Shown: in pieces, positions 25,937-32,504 of the stretch
Layout: each line of letters begins with the position of its first letter
How positions within the stretch are numbered: the stretch's first letter is position 1
Made by a program: the position numbers and the translations under genes
Notes under the pieces: model-generated
Told to the model about the DNA's origin: nothing
The model's input: only the letters and a program-made list of their open reading frames with translations
Databases searched by the model: none
Assembly: GCA_027487385.1 (NCBI GenBank)
Contig: JAIYDS010000029.1
Span: 1-32,504 of the forward strand
Origin: Acetobacteraceae bacterium
GTDB lineage: Bacteria; Pseudomonadota; Alphaproteobacteria; Acetobacterales; Acetobacteraceae
Reading direction: 5' to 3'
Length of the DNA: 32,504 nucleotides

Positions 25937-27214
25937 ATGCTTGAACGCCGCAGCCTCGGCATCGCCGCCGCCACCGCCGCACTCTTCGCGCCGCGCGTGC
26001 TGCGCGCCCAGGGCGTGACCGAGATCACGGTGCACTACGCGCAGCCCTTCATATTCAAGGAGAGCTATGACGCCATCGCCGCCGAATTCGCGCGCCGCGA
26101 GCCGAATATCCGCATCAACTGGGTGACCACGCCGAACTACGAGGAGGGCATGCAGCTCATCCTCCGCCAGGCGGCGACGGGACAGATGCCGGACCTTTCC
26201 TACCAGGGCTTCAACCGCCTGCGCCTCTTCGCCGAGCGCGGCATCGCGCAGGATCTGCTGCCGCTGCTGCGCGCCGAGGGTGACCCCACCGCCATGGGCT
26301 ACTCGCCGAACATCCTGGCGCTGGGCCATTTCGGCGGGATGCAGGCGGGCCTCGCCTATGCCGCCTCCAACCCCATCACTTATTTCAATGCTGACCTCGT
26401 TCGCCGCGCCGGCGGCAACCCGGACGCCATGCCGACCGACTGGGCGGGCACGCTGGCGCTCGCCGCGCGCATCAAGGCGCTGGGCGGCGGCATCGAGGGC
26501 ATGTTCTACACCTGGCCCGGCGATGACTGGATGTTCTCCGCGCTGCTGTTTGGCCATGGCGGCCGGATGCTGAGCGAGGATGAGCGCGACATCGCCTTCG
26601 CCGGCCCCGAGGGCCTCGCCGCGCTGCGCCTGCTCGACCGCATGGTGAAGGAGGGCGGCATGCCCAACCTGACGCGCGAGGCCGCGCAGCAGGCCTTCGC
26701 CGCCGGGCGCCTGGGCATGTTCTTCTGGACCACGGCGGCCCTGCGCGGGACCATCCAGCAGGTTGGCCGCAATTTCGAGCTGCGCACCACGGTGATGCCG
26801 GTGATTGACCCCGTCCGCGGGCGCTTGCCCACCGGCGGCGCCGCCGGCATGCTCACCGCGCGGGACCCCGCCAAGCGCGAGGCCGCCTGGAAGTTCCTGC
26901 GCTTCTCCACCAGCGCCGAGGGCACCACCCTCATGGTCCGCAACACCGGCTATGTGCCGACCAACCAGCTGGCCATTGATGACCCGCGCTGGCTGGCCGA
27001 ATTCTATCAGCAGAACCCGCTCTTCCAGGCGGCGACGCGGCAGGCCAACATCATGATCCCCTGGTATGCCTTCCCGGGCGCCAACTCGGTGCGCGTGACG
27101 CAGACCATGGTGGACAACCAGGCGCGCATCGTGGAACAGCGGGCGACGCCGGAACAGGCGCTGGCGGATATGGCGAGCGAAGTGCGCCGGTTGCTGCCGC
27201 GGCCGCGTGGTTAG
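25937..27214 (+). CDS. ABC transporter extracellular solute-binding protein
   Basis: A 425-residue periplasmic binding protein of the family that serves CUT1 importers. The N-terminus MLERRSLGIAAATAALFAPRVLRAQG is a signal peptide with a twin-arginine-like ERRSLG and cleavage likely after LRA. The mature part shows 'ITVHYAQPFIFKESYDAIAAEFARREPNIRINWV', 'NPITYFNADLVRRAGGNPDAMPTDW' and 'AAWKFLRFSTSAEGTTLMVRNTGYVPTN', typical of type 1 sugar-binding proteins. GGAG lies 9 bases before ATG 25937, which I prefer over ATG 25922. It is 27 bases after the second permease. The ligand cannot be read from sequence. Confidence 0.93.
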   Translation: MLERRSLGIAAATAALFAPRVLRAQGVTEITVHYAQPFIFKESYDAIAAEFARREPNIRINWVTTPNYEEGMQLILRQAATGQMPDLSYQGFNRLRLFAERGIAQDLLPLLRAEGDPTAMGYSPNILALGHFGGMQAGLAYAASNPITYFNADLVRRAGGNPDAMPTDWAGTLALAARIKALGGGIEGMFYTWPGDDWMFSALLFGHGGRMLSEDERDIAFAGPEGLAALRLLDRMVKEGGMPNLTREAAQQAFAAGRLGMFFWTTAALRGTIQQVGRNFELRTTVMPVIDPVRGRLPTGGAAGMLTARDPAKREAAWKFLRFSTSAEGTTLMVRNTGYVPTNQLAIDDPRWLAEFYQQNPLFQAATRQANIMIPWYAFPGANSVRVTQTMVDNQARIVEQRATPEQALADMASEVRRLLPRPRG

Positions 27215-27216
27215 TC

Positions 27217-27264
27217 TCCAGGGCGCTGCCCTGGACCCGCTGGGGCCGAGAGGCCCCAGACCCC
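27217..27264. repeat. Partial GC-rich palindrome plus adjacent hairpin
   Basis: TCCAGGGC (27217-27224) pairs with GCCCTGGA (27228-27235). It is followed by a left-half copy of the long palindrome: GCTGGGGCC-GAGA-GGCCCCAGACCCC (27239-27264), matching 12776-12801. The right half is absent. It lies between the binding-protein and metallophosphoesterase genes and may reduce read-through between them. Confidence 0.75.
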
Positions 27265-27281
27265 GATCGTAAAGAGAAACG

Positions 27282-28100
27282 ATGATCACCAAAGTTGCGC
27301 AGATCAGTGACACGCATCTCTCGAAGAGCCGGCCGCTTTTCGATGGGAATTTCGCGCCCGTGCAGGAGGCGCTGCGCGCCGCGAAGCCCGACCTGGTGAT
27401 CCACACGGGGGACCTCTCGCTCGATGGCGCGGATTCCGCCGAGGATCTGCGCCACGGCACCGCGGCCATGAACGCGCTCGGGCTGGAATGGCTGGGCCTG
27501 CCCGGCAATCACGATGTGGGCGATGACGCGGTGCTGGGCGGCCGGCAGCCCATCACGCCGGAGCGCCTGGCCCGCTGGGAAGATTGCGTCGGGACTTTGC
27601 ATTTCACGCGCGACATTCCGGGCTGGCGGCTGATCGGCCTGGACACCCAGGGCTTCTCCGCCAACCCCGCGCATCGCGCCGCCGTGGCCGAGGCCATCGC
27701 AACGGCCGGCCCGCGCCGCATCGCGCTCTTCCAGCACAAGCCGATCACAGAGGAGGCGCTGGACGACACGGCGGTGAATTACTGGCCGCTGCTGCCCTCA
27801 CCCCGCGCGGAGCTTCTGGCCATGTTCGGCGATGCCCGCCCAGCGCTGATCGCCAGCGGCCATGTCCATCAATGGCGGGACCGCATGGCCGATGGCATCC
27901 GGCAGATCTGGGCGCCGGCCGTGGGCTTCATCGTGGGCGATCCCTGGCAGCACCGCGTCGGCGAGAAGATCCTCGGCTGGGTCGAGCATGAATTCCACGC
28001 CGACGGAACGCATGTGGCGCGCCTTCACCACATGCCGGACCTGCCCCTGCTGGACATCGGCGAAATCCCCGAAGCCTACGGCCCCATGCCGCGCCTGTAG
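27282..28100 (+). CDS. Calcineurin-like metallophosphoesterase (CpdA/GpdQ type)
   Basis: A 272-residue two-metal phosphodiesterase. All metal motifs are present: D10-T-H12 in AQISDTHLS, GDLSLDG (D44), GNHDVG (N77, H78), a later His in LFQHKP, and GHVHQWR. The order and spacing are those of class III cyclic-nucleotide phosphodiesterases and glycerophosphodiesterases (CpdA/GpdQ). No signal peptide is visible, so it is cytoplasmic. It follows the ABC importer by 67 bases, which suggests that it may act on the imported compound, for example a phosphodiester; this is inference only. Its last 25 bases overlap the converging lipoprotein gene. Confidence 0.9.
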   Translation: MITKVAQISDTHLSKSRPLFDGNFAPVQEALRAAKPDLVIHTGDLSLDGADSAEDLRHGTAAMNALGLEWLGLPGNHDVGDDAVLGGRQPITPERLARWEDCVGTLHFTRDIPGWRLIGLDTQGFSANPAHRAAVAEAIATAGPRRIALFQHKPITEEALDDTAVNYWPLLPSPRAELLAMFGDARPALIASGHVHQWRDRMADGIRQIWAPAVGFIVGDPWQHRVGEKILGWVEHEFHADGTHVARLHHMPDLPLLDIGEIPEAYGPMPRL

Positions 28101-29011
28101 CGCGGGATGGGCCGGGAGGTGACCTCCTCCAGCAGAAGCCGGAGGTCGCGGCTCATCAGCGCGATGCGCGCCTCGGTGAGGTCCAGCATCGCATCGCGCC
28201 GCTCCAGATCGTCAATGCCGAGGCGCGCCTCGCCGCGGAACAGCGGGTCATCTTCGGCCGCCACTTCCAGCAATCCGGCCGCGCGCCATTCGGCGACGAT
28301 CTCCTCGGCGATGTTGGGCGAATCGGGCGCGTCGCGCCGCGTCAGATAGCGCCAGACCGTGGCGGGGAAGAGGTTGGATTCGGCCGGCTGGCGATGGATC
28401 TCCGCCAGCAGGTTGCTGCGGGTCCGCAGCACGCCACTGGTGCTTCCGAAGAGCAGCGTGCTGGCCACGGCCGCCTCGGCCGAGCCGCCGATGATGCCCA
28501 CGGTGTCGCCTGCCGCCGTCGAACCCGCCAGTGAGAGCCCGCCGGTCAGCGCCGCCGTGCTGGCGCCGATCAGGATGCCCGCAAGGCCCAGGTTGCGTGC
28601 CCGCCGCGCCTCATTGCGCTGCAATTGCCCGCGCAACTGGTCAGCGCGCTCACCCTCGCAATCGAGAAGGGCGAGCGTGGCCTGCACGTCCAGCAGCGCC
28701 AGCAGCACGCGGTCCGTCACCGCCTGGCGCGCCAGGATCAGCGGCACGCCATTGCCGGGGCGGCGCTCCGTCTCGATCAGCGCCTGCATGCGGCCCATCA
28801 CGCCGATGGCTTCCGCCGCCTCGATCGCATCGGCCGAGAAGCCGCCTGCCAGCAGCCTCTCCACCTCGCCCGGGGCCGGGGGCGGCAGGCTGGGCCGCGC
28901 CTGCCGCAGCCCCGTTGCGCAAAACCCGTCGCCGACATCCACGATCCGGCGCTCCCCCAGCCCGCAGCCCAGCAGCGGCAGGGTGCAGGCGAGGAGGAGC
29001 GCCGCGCGCAT
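28076..29011 (-). CDS. Predicted lipoprotein with a glycine-rich hydrophobic segment
   Basis: A 311-residue protein that I do not recognise. The N-terminus MRAALLLACTLPLLGCG is a lipoprotein signal with C16 as the modified cysteine. The middle contains a long Gly/Ala/Ser-rich hydrophobic stretch (about 144-193: GLAGILIGASTAALTGGLSL and after), a glycine-zipper-like membrane segment. The rest is helical and charged, with 'LLDCEGERADQLRGQLQRNEARRARN' before the stretch. The start at 29011 is chosen because the lipobox follows at once. The gene begins 3 bases after the metH stop, so it may be cotranscribed with metH, and its end overlaps the metallophosphoesterase gene by 25 bases. Lipoprotein location is well supported; function is unknown. 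Confidence 0.75.
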   Translation of the reverse strand: MRAALLLACTLPLLGCGLGERRIVDVGDGFCATGLRQARPSLPPPAPGEVERLLAGGFSADAIEAAEAIGVMGRMQALIETERRPGNGVPLILARQAVTDRVLLALLDVQATLALLDCEGERADQLRGQLQRNEARRARNLGLAGILIGASTAALTGGLSLAGSTAAGDTVGIIGGSAEAAVASTLLFGSTSGVLRTRSNLLAEIHRQPAESNLFPATVWRYLTRRDAPDSPNIAEEIVAEWRAAGLLEVAAEDDPLFRGEARLGIDDLERRDAMLDLTEARIALMSRDLRLLLEEVTSRPIPRYRRGMGP

Positions 29012-29013
29012 CC

Positions 29014-32000
29014 TCAGACCGAAAAGTACTTCGCCCGCGGGTGGTGCAGCACGATCGCACTCGTGCTCTGCTCCGGATGCAGCTGCCACTCGTCGCTGAT
29101 ATCCACGCCGATGCGCTTGGCATCCAACAGGTCCAGCAGCGGCGCCTGGTCTTCCAGCTTCGGGCAGGCCGGGTAGCCGAAGGAGTAGCGGCCGCCACGA
29201 TAGCCCTGGCTCAGCATCTTCTCGATGTCGCGGTCATCCTCGGAGGAGAAGCCGAGCTCCGCGCGGATGCGCTTGTGGGTGACTTCCGCCAGCGCCTCCG
29301 CCATCTCGACCGAGAGGCCGTGCAGGTAGAGGTAATCCTGGTAGCGGTTCTCCTCGAACCACTCGCGCGCCATGTCGGAGGCCTTCTGCCCGACGGTGAC
29401 GACCTGCAGGCCGATCACGTCGCGCTCGGCATCGTCAATGTCGCGGACGAAATCGGCGATGCAGTCGCCGTCTTCCTTGGGCTGGCGCGGCATGTTGAAG
29501 CGCGCGACCTCGGTCGTGCCATCCTCGGCGAAGAGGATCAGGTCATTGCCCTGGCCAGCGCATTTCCAATAGCCGTAGATCGCCTGTGGCTTGAGGATGT
29601 TCTGCTCCTGCGTCAGCGCAAGCATGCGCTTCAGCACGGGGCGCAGCTCCTGCTTCGCCCAGCCCAGGAAATCCTCCAGGCTGCGGCCGGCCTTCCGGAA
29701 GCCCCATTGGAACTGGTAGAGGCTGCGCTCATTGATGAAGGGGACCAGCGCCTTGGGGTCGGTCTCGATCACCTTGGCGCCCCAGAAGGGCGGCACGGGG
29801 GTGGGGAGGTTCGCCGTCTCGCGGCGCCGGCGCTTCTGCGCATAGGCCACATCCACCGGCGCGAAGCCGCGCGGATCGGCGGTGCCGAGTGTGCGCTTCT
29901 CGTTGCGCGACTTGCCCGCGCGCTTCGCCTGGATGGCGCCCAGATAGCCCTCGAAGTCATTGCCCATCACCTTGTCCATCAGGTGAAGGCCGTCGAAGGC
30001 GTCGCGCGCATAGACGACCTTGCCGCAGGCATAGGCCTGGACGCAGTCCTCCTCGACATAGTTGCGCGTCAGCGCGGCGCCGCCGAGCAGCACCGGGATG
30101 TCGATGCCCTGGCGGCTCATCTCCTCCAGATTCTCGCGCATCACCACCGTGGACTTCACCAGCAGGCCGGACATGCCGATGGCGTTGGCCTTGTGCTCCT
30201 TGGCGGCGGCGACGATGTCGTTCAGCGGCACCTTGATGCCGAGGTTGACGACCTTGTAGCCATTGTTGGTCAGGATGATGTCCACCAGATTCTTGCCGAT
30301 ATCGTGCACGTCGCCGCGCACGGTGCCCAGCACGATGGTGCCCTTCTCCTGGCCTTCGACGCGTTCCATGAAGGGCTCGAGATAGGCGACGGCGGCCTTC
30401 ATCGTCTCGGCGGATTGCAGCACGAAGGGCAGCTGCATCTTGCCGGCGCCGAAGAGGTCGCCCACCACCTTCATGCCGTCCAGCAACACGTCATTGATGA
30501 TGTCGAGCGGCTTCATGCCCTCGGCCATGGCGGCGGCGAGCTCGTCGTCGAGGCCCTTGCGGTCGCCATCCACGATGCGGTCCTTCAGGCGGCCCTGGAC
30601 GGTCGCCGCCTTGACCTTGGCAACATTATCCGCCGCCTTCCGGCCGGAGAACATCTCCAGCACCTTCTGCAGCGGGTCATAGCCTTCCTCGCGGCGGTCA
30701 TAGATGAGGTCTTCCATGACCTTCACCTCTTCCGCCGGGATCTTGTGCAGCGGCTTGATCTTGGAGACGTGCACGATGGCGCCCGTCATCCCCGCCTTCA
30801 CCGCGTGATCCAGGAACACGCTGTTCAGCACATGCCGCGCCGCCGGGTTGAGCCCGAAGGAGATGTTGGAGAGGCCGAGCATGATCTGGATGTCCGGGAA
30901 CTTGTCCCGGATCATGCGGATGCCCTCCAGCGTCCAGAGCCCCAGCTTGCGGTCATCCTCGTTGCCGGTGGCGATGGTGAAGGTCAGCGGATCGATCATC
31001 AGGTCGGATTGCGGCAGGCCGTATTGGTTGCAGGCGAAATCCACCAGGCGCTCGGCGATGCGCAGCTTGTCCTCGGCGGTCTTGGCCATGCCCACTTCGT
31101 CGATGGTCAGCGCGATGACGGCGGCGCCGAACTTCTTGGCGAGCTTCATGCGGTCATGCGCCGCGCCCTCGCCTTCCTCGAAATTGATCGAGTTGATGAT
31201 GGGCTTGCCGCCATGCAGCTTCAGCGAAGCCTCGATGACATTGGTCTCGGTGCTGTCGATCACCAGCGGGCTGTTCACGCTGGAGGTGAAGCGCGTGATC
31301 ACCTCGCTCATCTCGCGCATCTCGTCGCGGCCGACGAAGGCGGTGCAGATGTCGAGGCTGTTCGAGCCCTCGGCCACCTGCTCGCGGCCGATGGCAAGGC
31401 AGCTGTCCCAGTCATTGGCTTCCTGCGCCGTGCGCCAGGCCTTGGAGCCATTGGCGTTGCAGCGCTCGCCGATGGAGAAATAGGAATTCTCCTGCCGCAG
31501 CGCCGTCGCGGAATAGAGCGAGGCGACGGAGGGCACCCAGTGGGACTTGCGGCGCACCGGCGTGGGGCGGTGCTTGTCGCCGCCCAGGCGGCGCAGCATG
31601 GCGTCCTGCGCCGCGATATGCGGGGTGGAGGTGCCGCAGCAGCCGCCGATCAGGTTGAAGCCGTCCTCCACGACGAAGCGCTCCATCCAGACGGCCATTT
31701 CCTCCGCACCCAGCGGGTAATGCGTCTTGCCATCCACCAGCTCCGGCAGGCCGGCATTGGGCTGCACGCTGAGCAGGCCGGGCCAGTTCTGCGAGAGCCA
31801 GCGCAGATGCTCCGCCATCTCCTGCGGGCCGGAGGCGCAGTTCAGGCCGAGCAGCGGCACGTCCAGCGAATGCACCACGGCCGCGGCGGCGGCGATGTCG
31901 GGGCCGACCAGCAGCGTGCCCGTGGTTTCCACCGTCACCTGCACGAAGATGGGGATGTCGCTCTTCGTCTTGGCCTTGGCGATCTTCGCCGCGTTCACGG

Positions 32001-32504
32001 CGGCCTTGATGTAGAGGGTGTCCTGGTTCGTCTCGGTCAGGATGGCGTCGCAGCCGCCGGCGATGAGGCCGAGGCACTGTTCCGTCAGCGCCGCTTCCAG
32101 CGCGTCATAGGTGATGTGGCCCAGGCTCGGCAGCTTGGTGCCCGGGCCGATATCGCCCACCACCCAGCGGTGGCGGCCATCGGCGAAGCTTTCCGCCGCC
32201 TCGCGCGCCAGTTCCACGCCGAGCTTGTTGATCTCGAAGGCGCGGGAGCCGAGCTCGAATTCCTCGAGCGTGATGGGGCTGCCGCCGAAGGTGTTGGTCA
32301 GCACCATGTCGGCGCCGGCTTCGTAATAGCCGCGATGGATCTCGCGGATCAGCTCGGGGCGGGAGAGGGAGAGAACCTCGGTGCAGTTCTCCTTGTCCCA
32401 GAAATCCTTGACGATATCGAGCGTCAGCGCCTGGACGCGGCTGCCCATGCCGCCGTCGCAAAGCAGGACGCGGTCACGCAGGGCATCGAGGAGGTGCGGG
32501 CGAG
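29014..32504 (-). CDS. metH: Cobalamin-dependent methionine synthase MetH (5' end beyond window)
   Basis: MetH methylates homocysteine using methyl-cobalamin and methyl-tetrahydrofolate. The frame has no stop through the window edge and reads ..RPHLLDALRDRVLLCDGGMGSRV, so the start lies outside; the internal ATG at 32448 is not the start. Domains in order: homocysteine-binding barrel with zinc cysteines in LNCASGP and IGGCCGTS (about 31624-31650 for the latter), pterin-binding barrel ('SIGERCNANGSKAW', 'NSINFEEGEG'), helical cap, B12 domain with DVHDIG (30295-30312, the His that ligates cobalt), and the reactivation domain, which ends near RYSFGYPACPKLEDQ. The visible length (1,163 residues) is close to full size. 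The reactivation domain differs from the E. coli form but keeps the GYPACP loop. Confidence 0.97.
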   Translation of the reverse strand, partial: RPHLLDALRDRVLLCDGGMGSRVQALTLDIVKDFWDKENCTEVLSLSRPELIREIHRGYYEAGADMVLTNTFGGSPITLEEFELGSRAFEINKLGVELAREAAESFADGRHRWVVGDIGPGTKLPSLGHITYDALEAALTEQCLGLIAGGCDAILTETNQDTLYIKAAVNAAKIAKAKTKSDIPIFVQVTVETTGTLLVGPDIAAAAAVVHSLDVPLLGLNCASGPQEMAEHLRWLSQNWPGLLSVQPNAGLPELVDGKTHYPLGAEEMAVWMERFVVEDGFNLIGGCCGTSTPHIAAQDAMLRRLGGDKHRPTPVRRKSHWVPSVASLYSATALRQENSYFSIGERCNANGSKAWRTAQEANDWDSCLAIGREQVAEGSNSLDICTAFVGRDEMREMSEVITRFTSSVNSPLVIDSTETNVIEASLKLHGGKPIINSINFEEGEGAAHDRMKLAKKFGAAVIALTIDEVGMAKTAEDKLRIAERLVDFACNQYGLPQSDLMIDPLTFTIATGNEDDRKLGLWTLEGIRMIRDKFPDIQIMLGLSNISFGLNPAARHVLNSVFLDHAVKAGMTGAIVHVSKIKPLHKIPAEEVKVMEDLIYDRREEGYDPLQKVLEMFSGRKAADNVAKVKAATVQGRLKDRIVDGDRKGLDDELAAAMAEGMKPLDIINDVLLDGMKVVGDLFGAGKMQLPFVLQSAETMKAAVAYLEPFMERVEGQEKGTIVLGTVRGDVHDIGKNLVDIILTNNGYKVVNLGIKVPLNDIVAAAKEHKANAIGMSGLLVKSTVVMRENLEEMSRQGIDIPVLLGGAALTRNYVEEDCVQAYACGKVVYARDAFDGLHLMDKVMGNDFEGYLGAIQAKRAGKSRNEKRTLGTADPRGFAPVDVAYAQKRRRRETANLPTPVPPFWGAKVIETDPKALVPFINERSLYQFQWGFRKAGRSLEDFLGWAKQELRPVLKRMLALTQEQNILKPQAIYGYWKCAGQGNDLILFAEDGTTEVARFNMPRQPKEDGDCIADFVRDIDDAERDVIGLQVVTVGQKASDMAREWFEENRYQDYLYLHGLSVEMAEALAEVTHKRIRAELGFSSEDDRDIEKMLSQGYRGGRYSFGYPACPKLEDQAPLLDLLDAKRIGVDISDEWQLHPEQSTSAIVLHHPRAKYFSV

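Noticed and set aside
24998..27508. 836-codon minus-strand open frame
   Set aside because: It runs antisense to the second permease, the binding protein and the phosphoesterase. Its composition (G, R, A, H, E) is that of a GC-rich shadow and no motif was seen.

Overview
The window is about 70% GC and almost entirely coding. It looks like a chromosomal segment of an alphaproteobacterium, most likely of the Acetobacteraceae (Roseomonas-like). The strongest evidence is a circularly permuted, two-piece tmRNA gene (ssrA), an arrangement found in Alphaproteobacteria, whose tag reads ANDNVREDMALAA. Directly downstream lies an alpha-type SspB ClpXP adaptor with a C-terminal ClpX-binding tail. No transposase, prophage, tRNA, rRNA or CRISPR array was seen.

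Left part (1-7.1 kb): the first codons of hflK leave the window on the minus strand, divergent from mrp (apbC). A small mmcQ/yjbR gene follows, running into a 27-codon remnant of a cupin gene. Next is a minus-strand operon with overlapping genes, thyX > HD-domain phosphohydrolase > PfkB sugar kinase. Then come ssrA and sspB, and a minus-strand serine beta-lactamase-like hydrolase.

Middle (7.1-16.7 kb): a NeuD-like acyltransferase; an envelope cluster ctpA > divergent polysaccharide deacetylase > rppH; a Spy-like periplasmic protein and a small membrane protein on the minus strand; a MoxR AAA ATPase and its VWA (CoxE-type) partner, separated by a large palindrome; and a minus-strand autotransporter.

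Right part (16.7-32.5 kb): an ABC-F ATPase, mobB and moeA (molybdenum cofactor), and an enoyl-CoA hydratase/isomerase. Then tonB and a CDF metal transporter on the minus strand, and a four-gene carbohydrate-type ABC importer (ATPase, two permeases, binding protein) followed by a cyclic-nucleotide/glycerophosphodiester-type metallophosphoesterase. Last are a glycine-zipper lipoprotein and a 5'-truncated metH, both on the minus strand.

The most distinctive non-coding structure is a family of long GC-rich palindromes (three full copies, two partial) with a conserved 21-base arm, GNRA-type inner loops and flanking A/T tracts. They sit at gene ends and probably act as bidirectional terminators. 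The permuted ssrA with sspB beside it is the best functional story: the RNA that tags stalled proteins is encoded next to the adaptor that delivers the tag to ClpXP. I found no clearly undescribed defence or mobile system.
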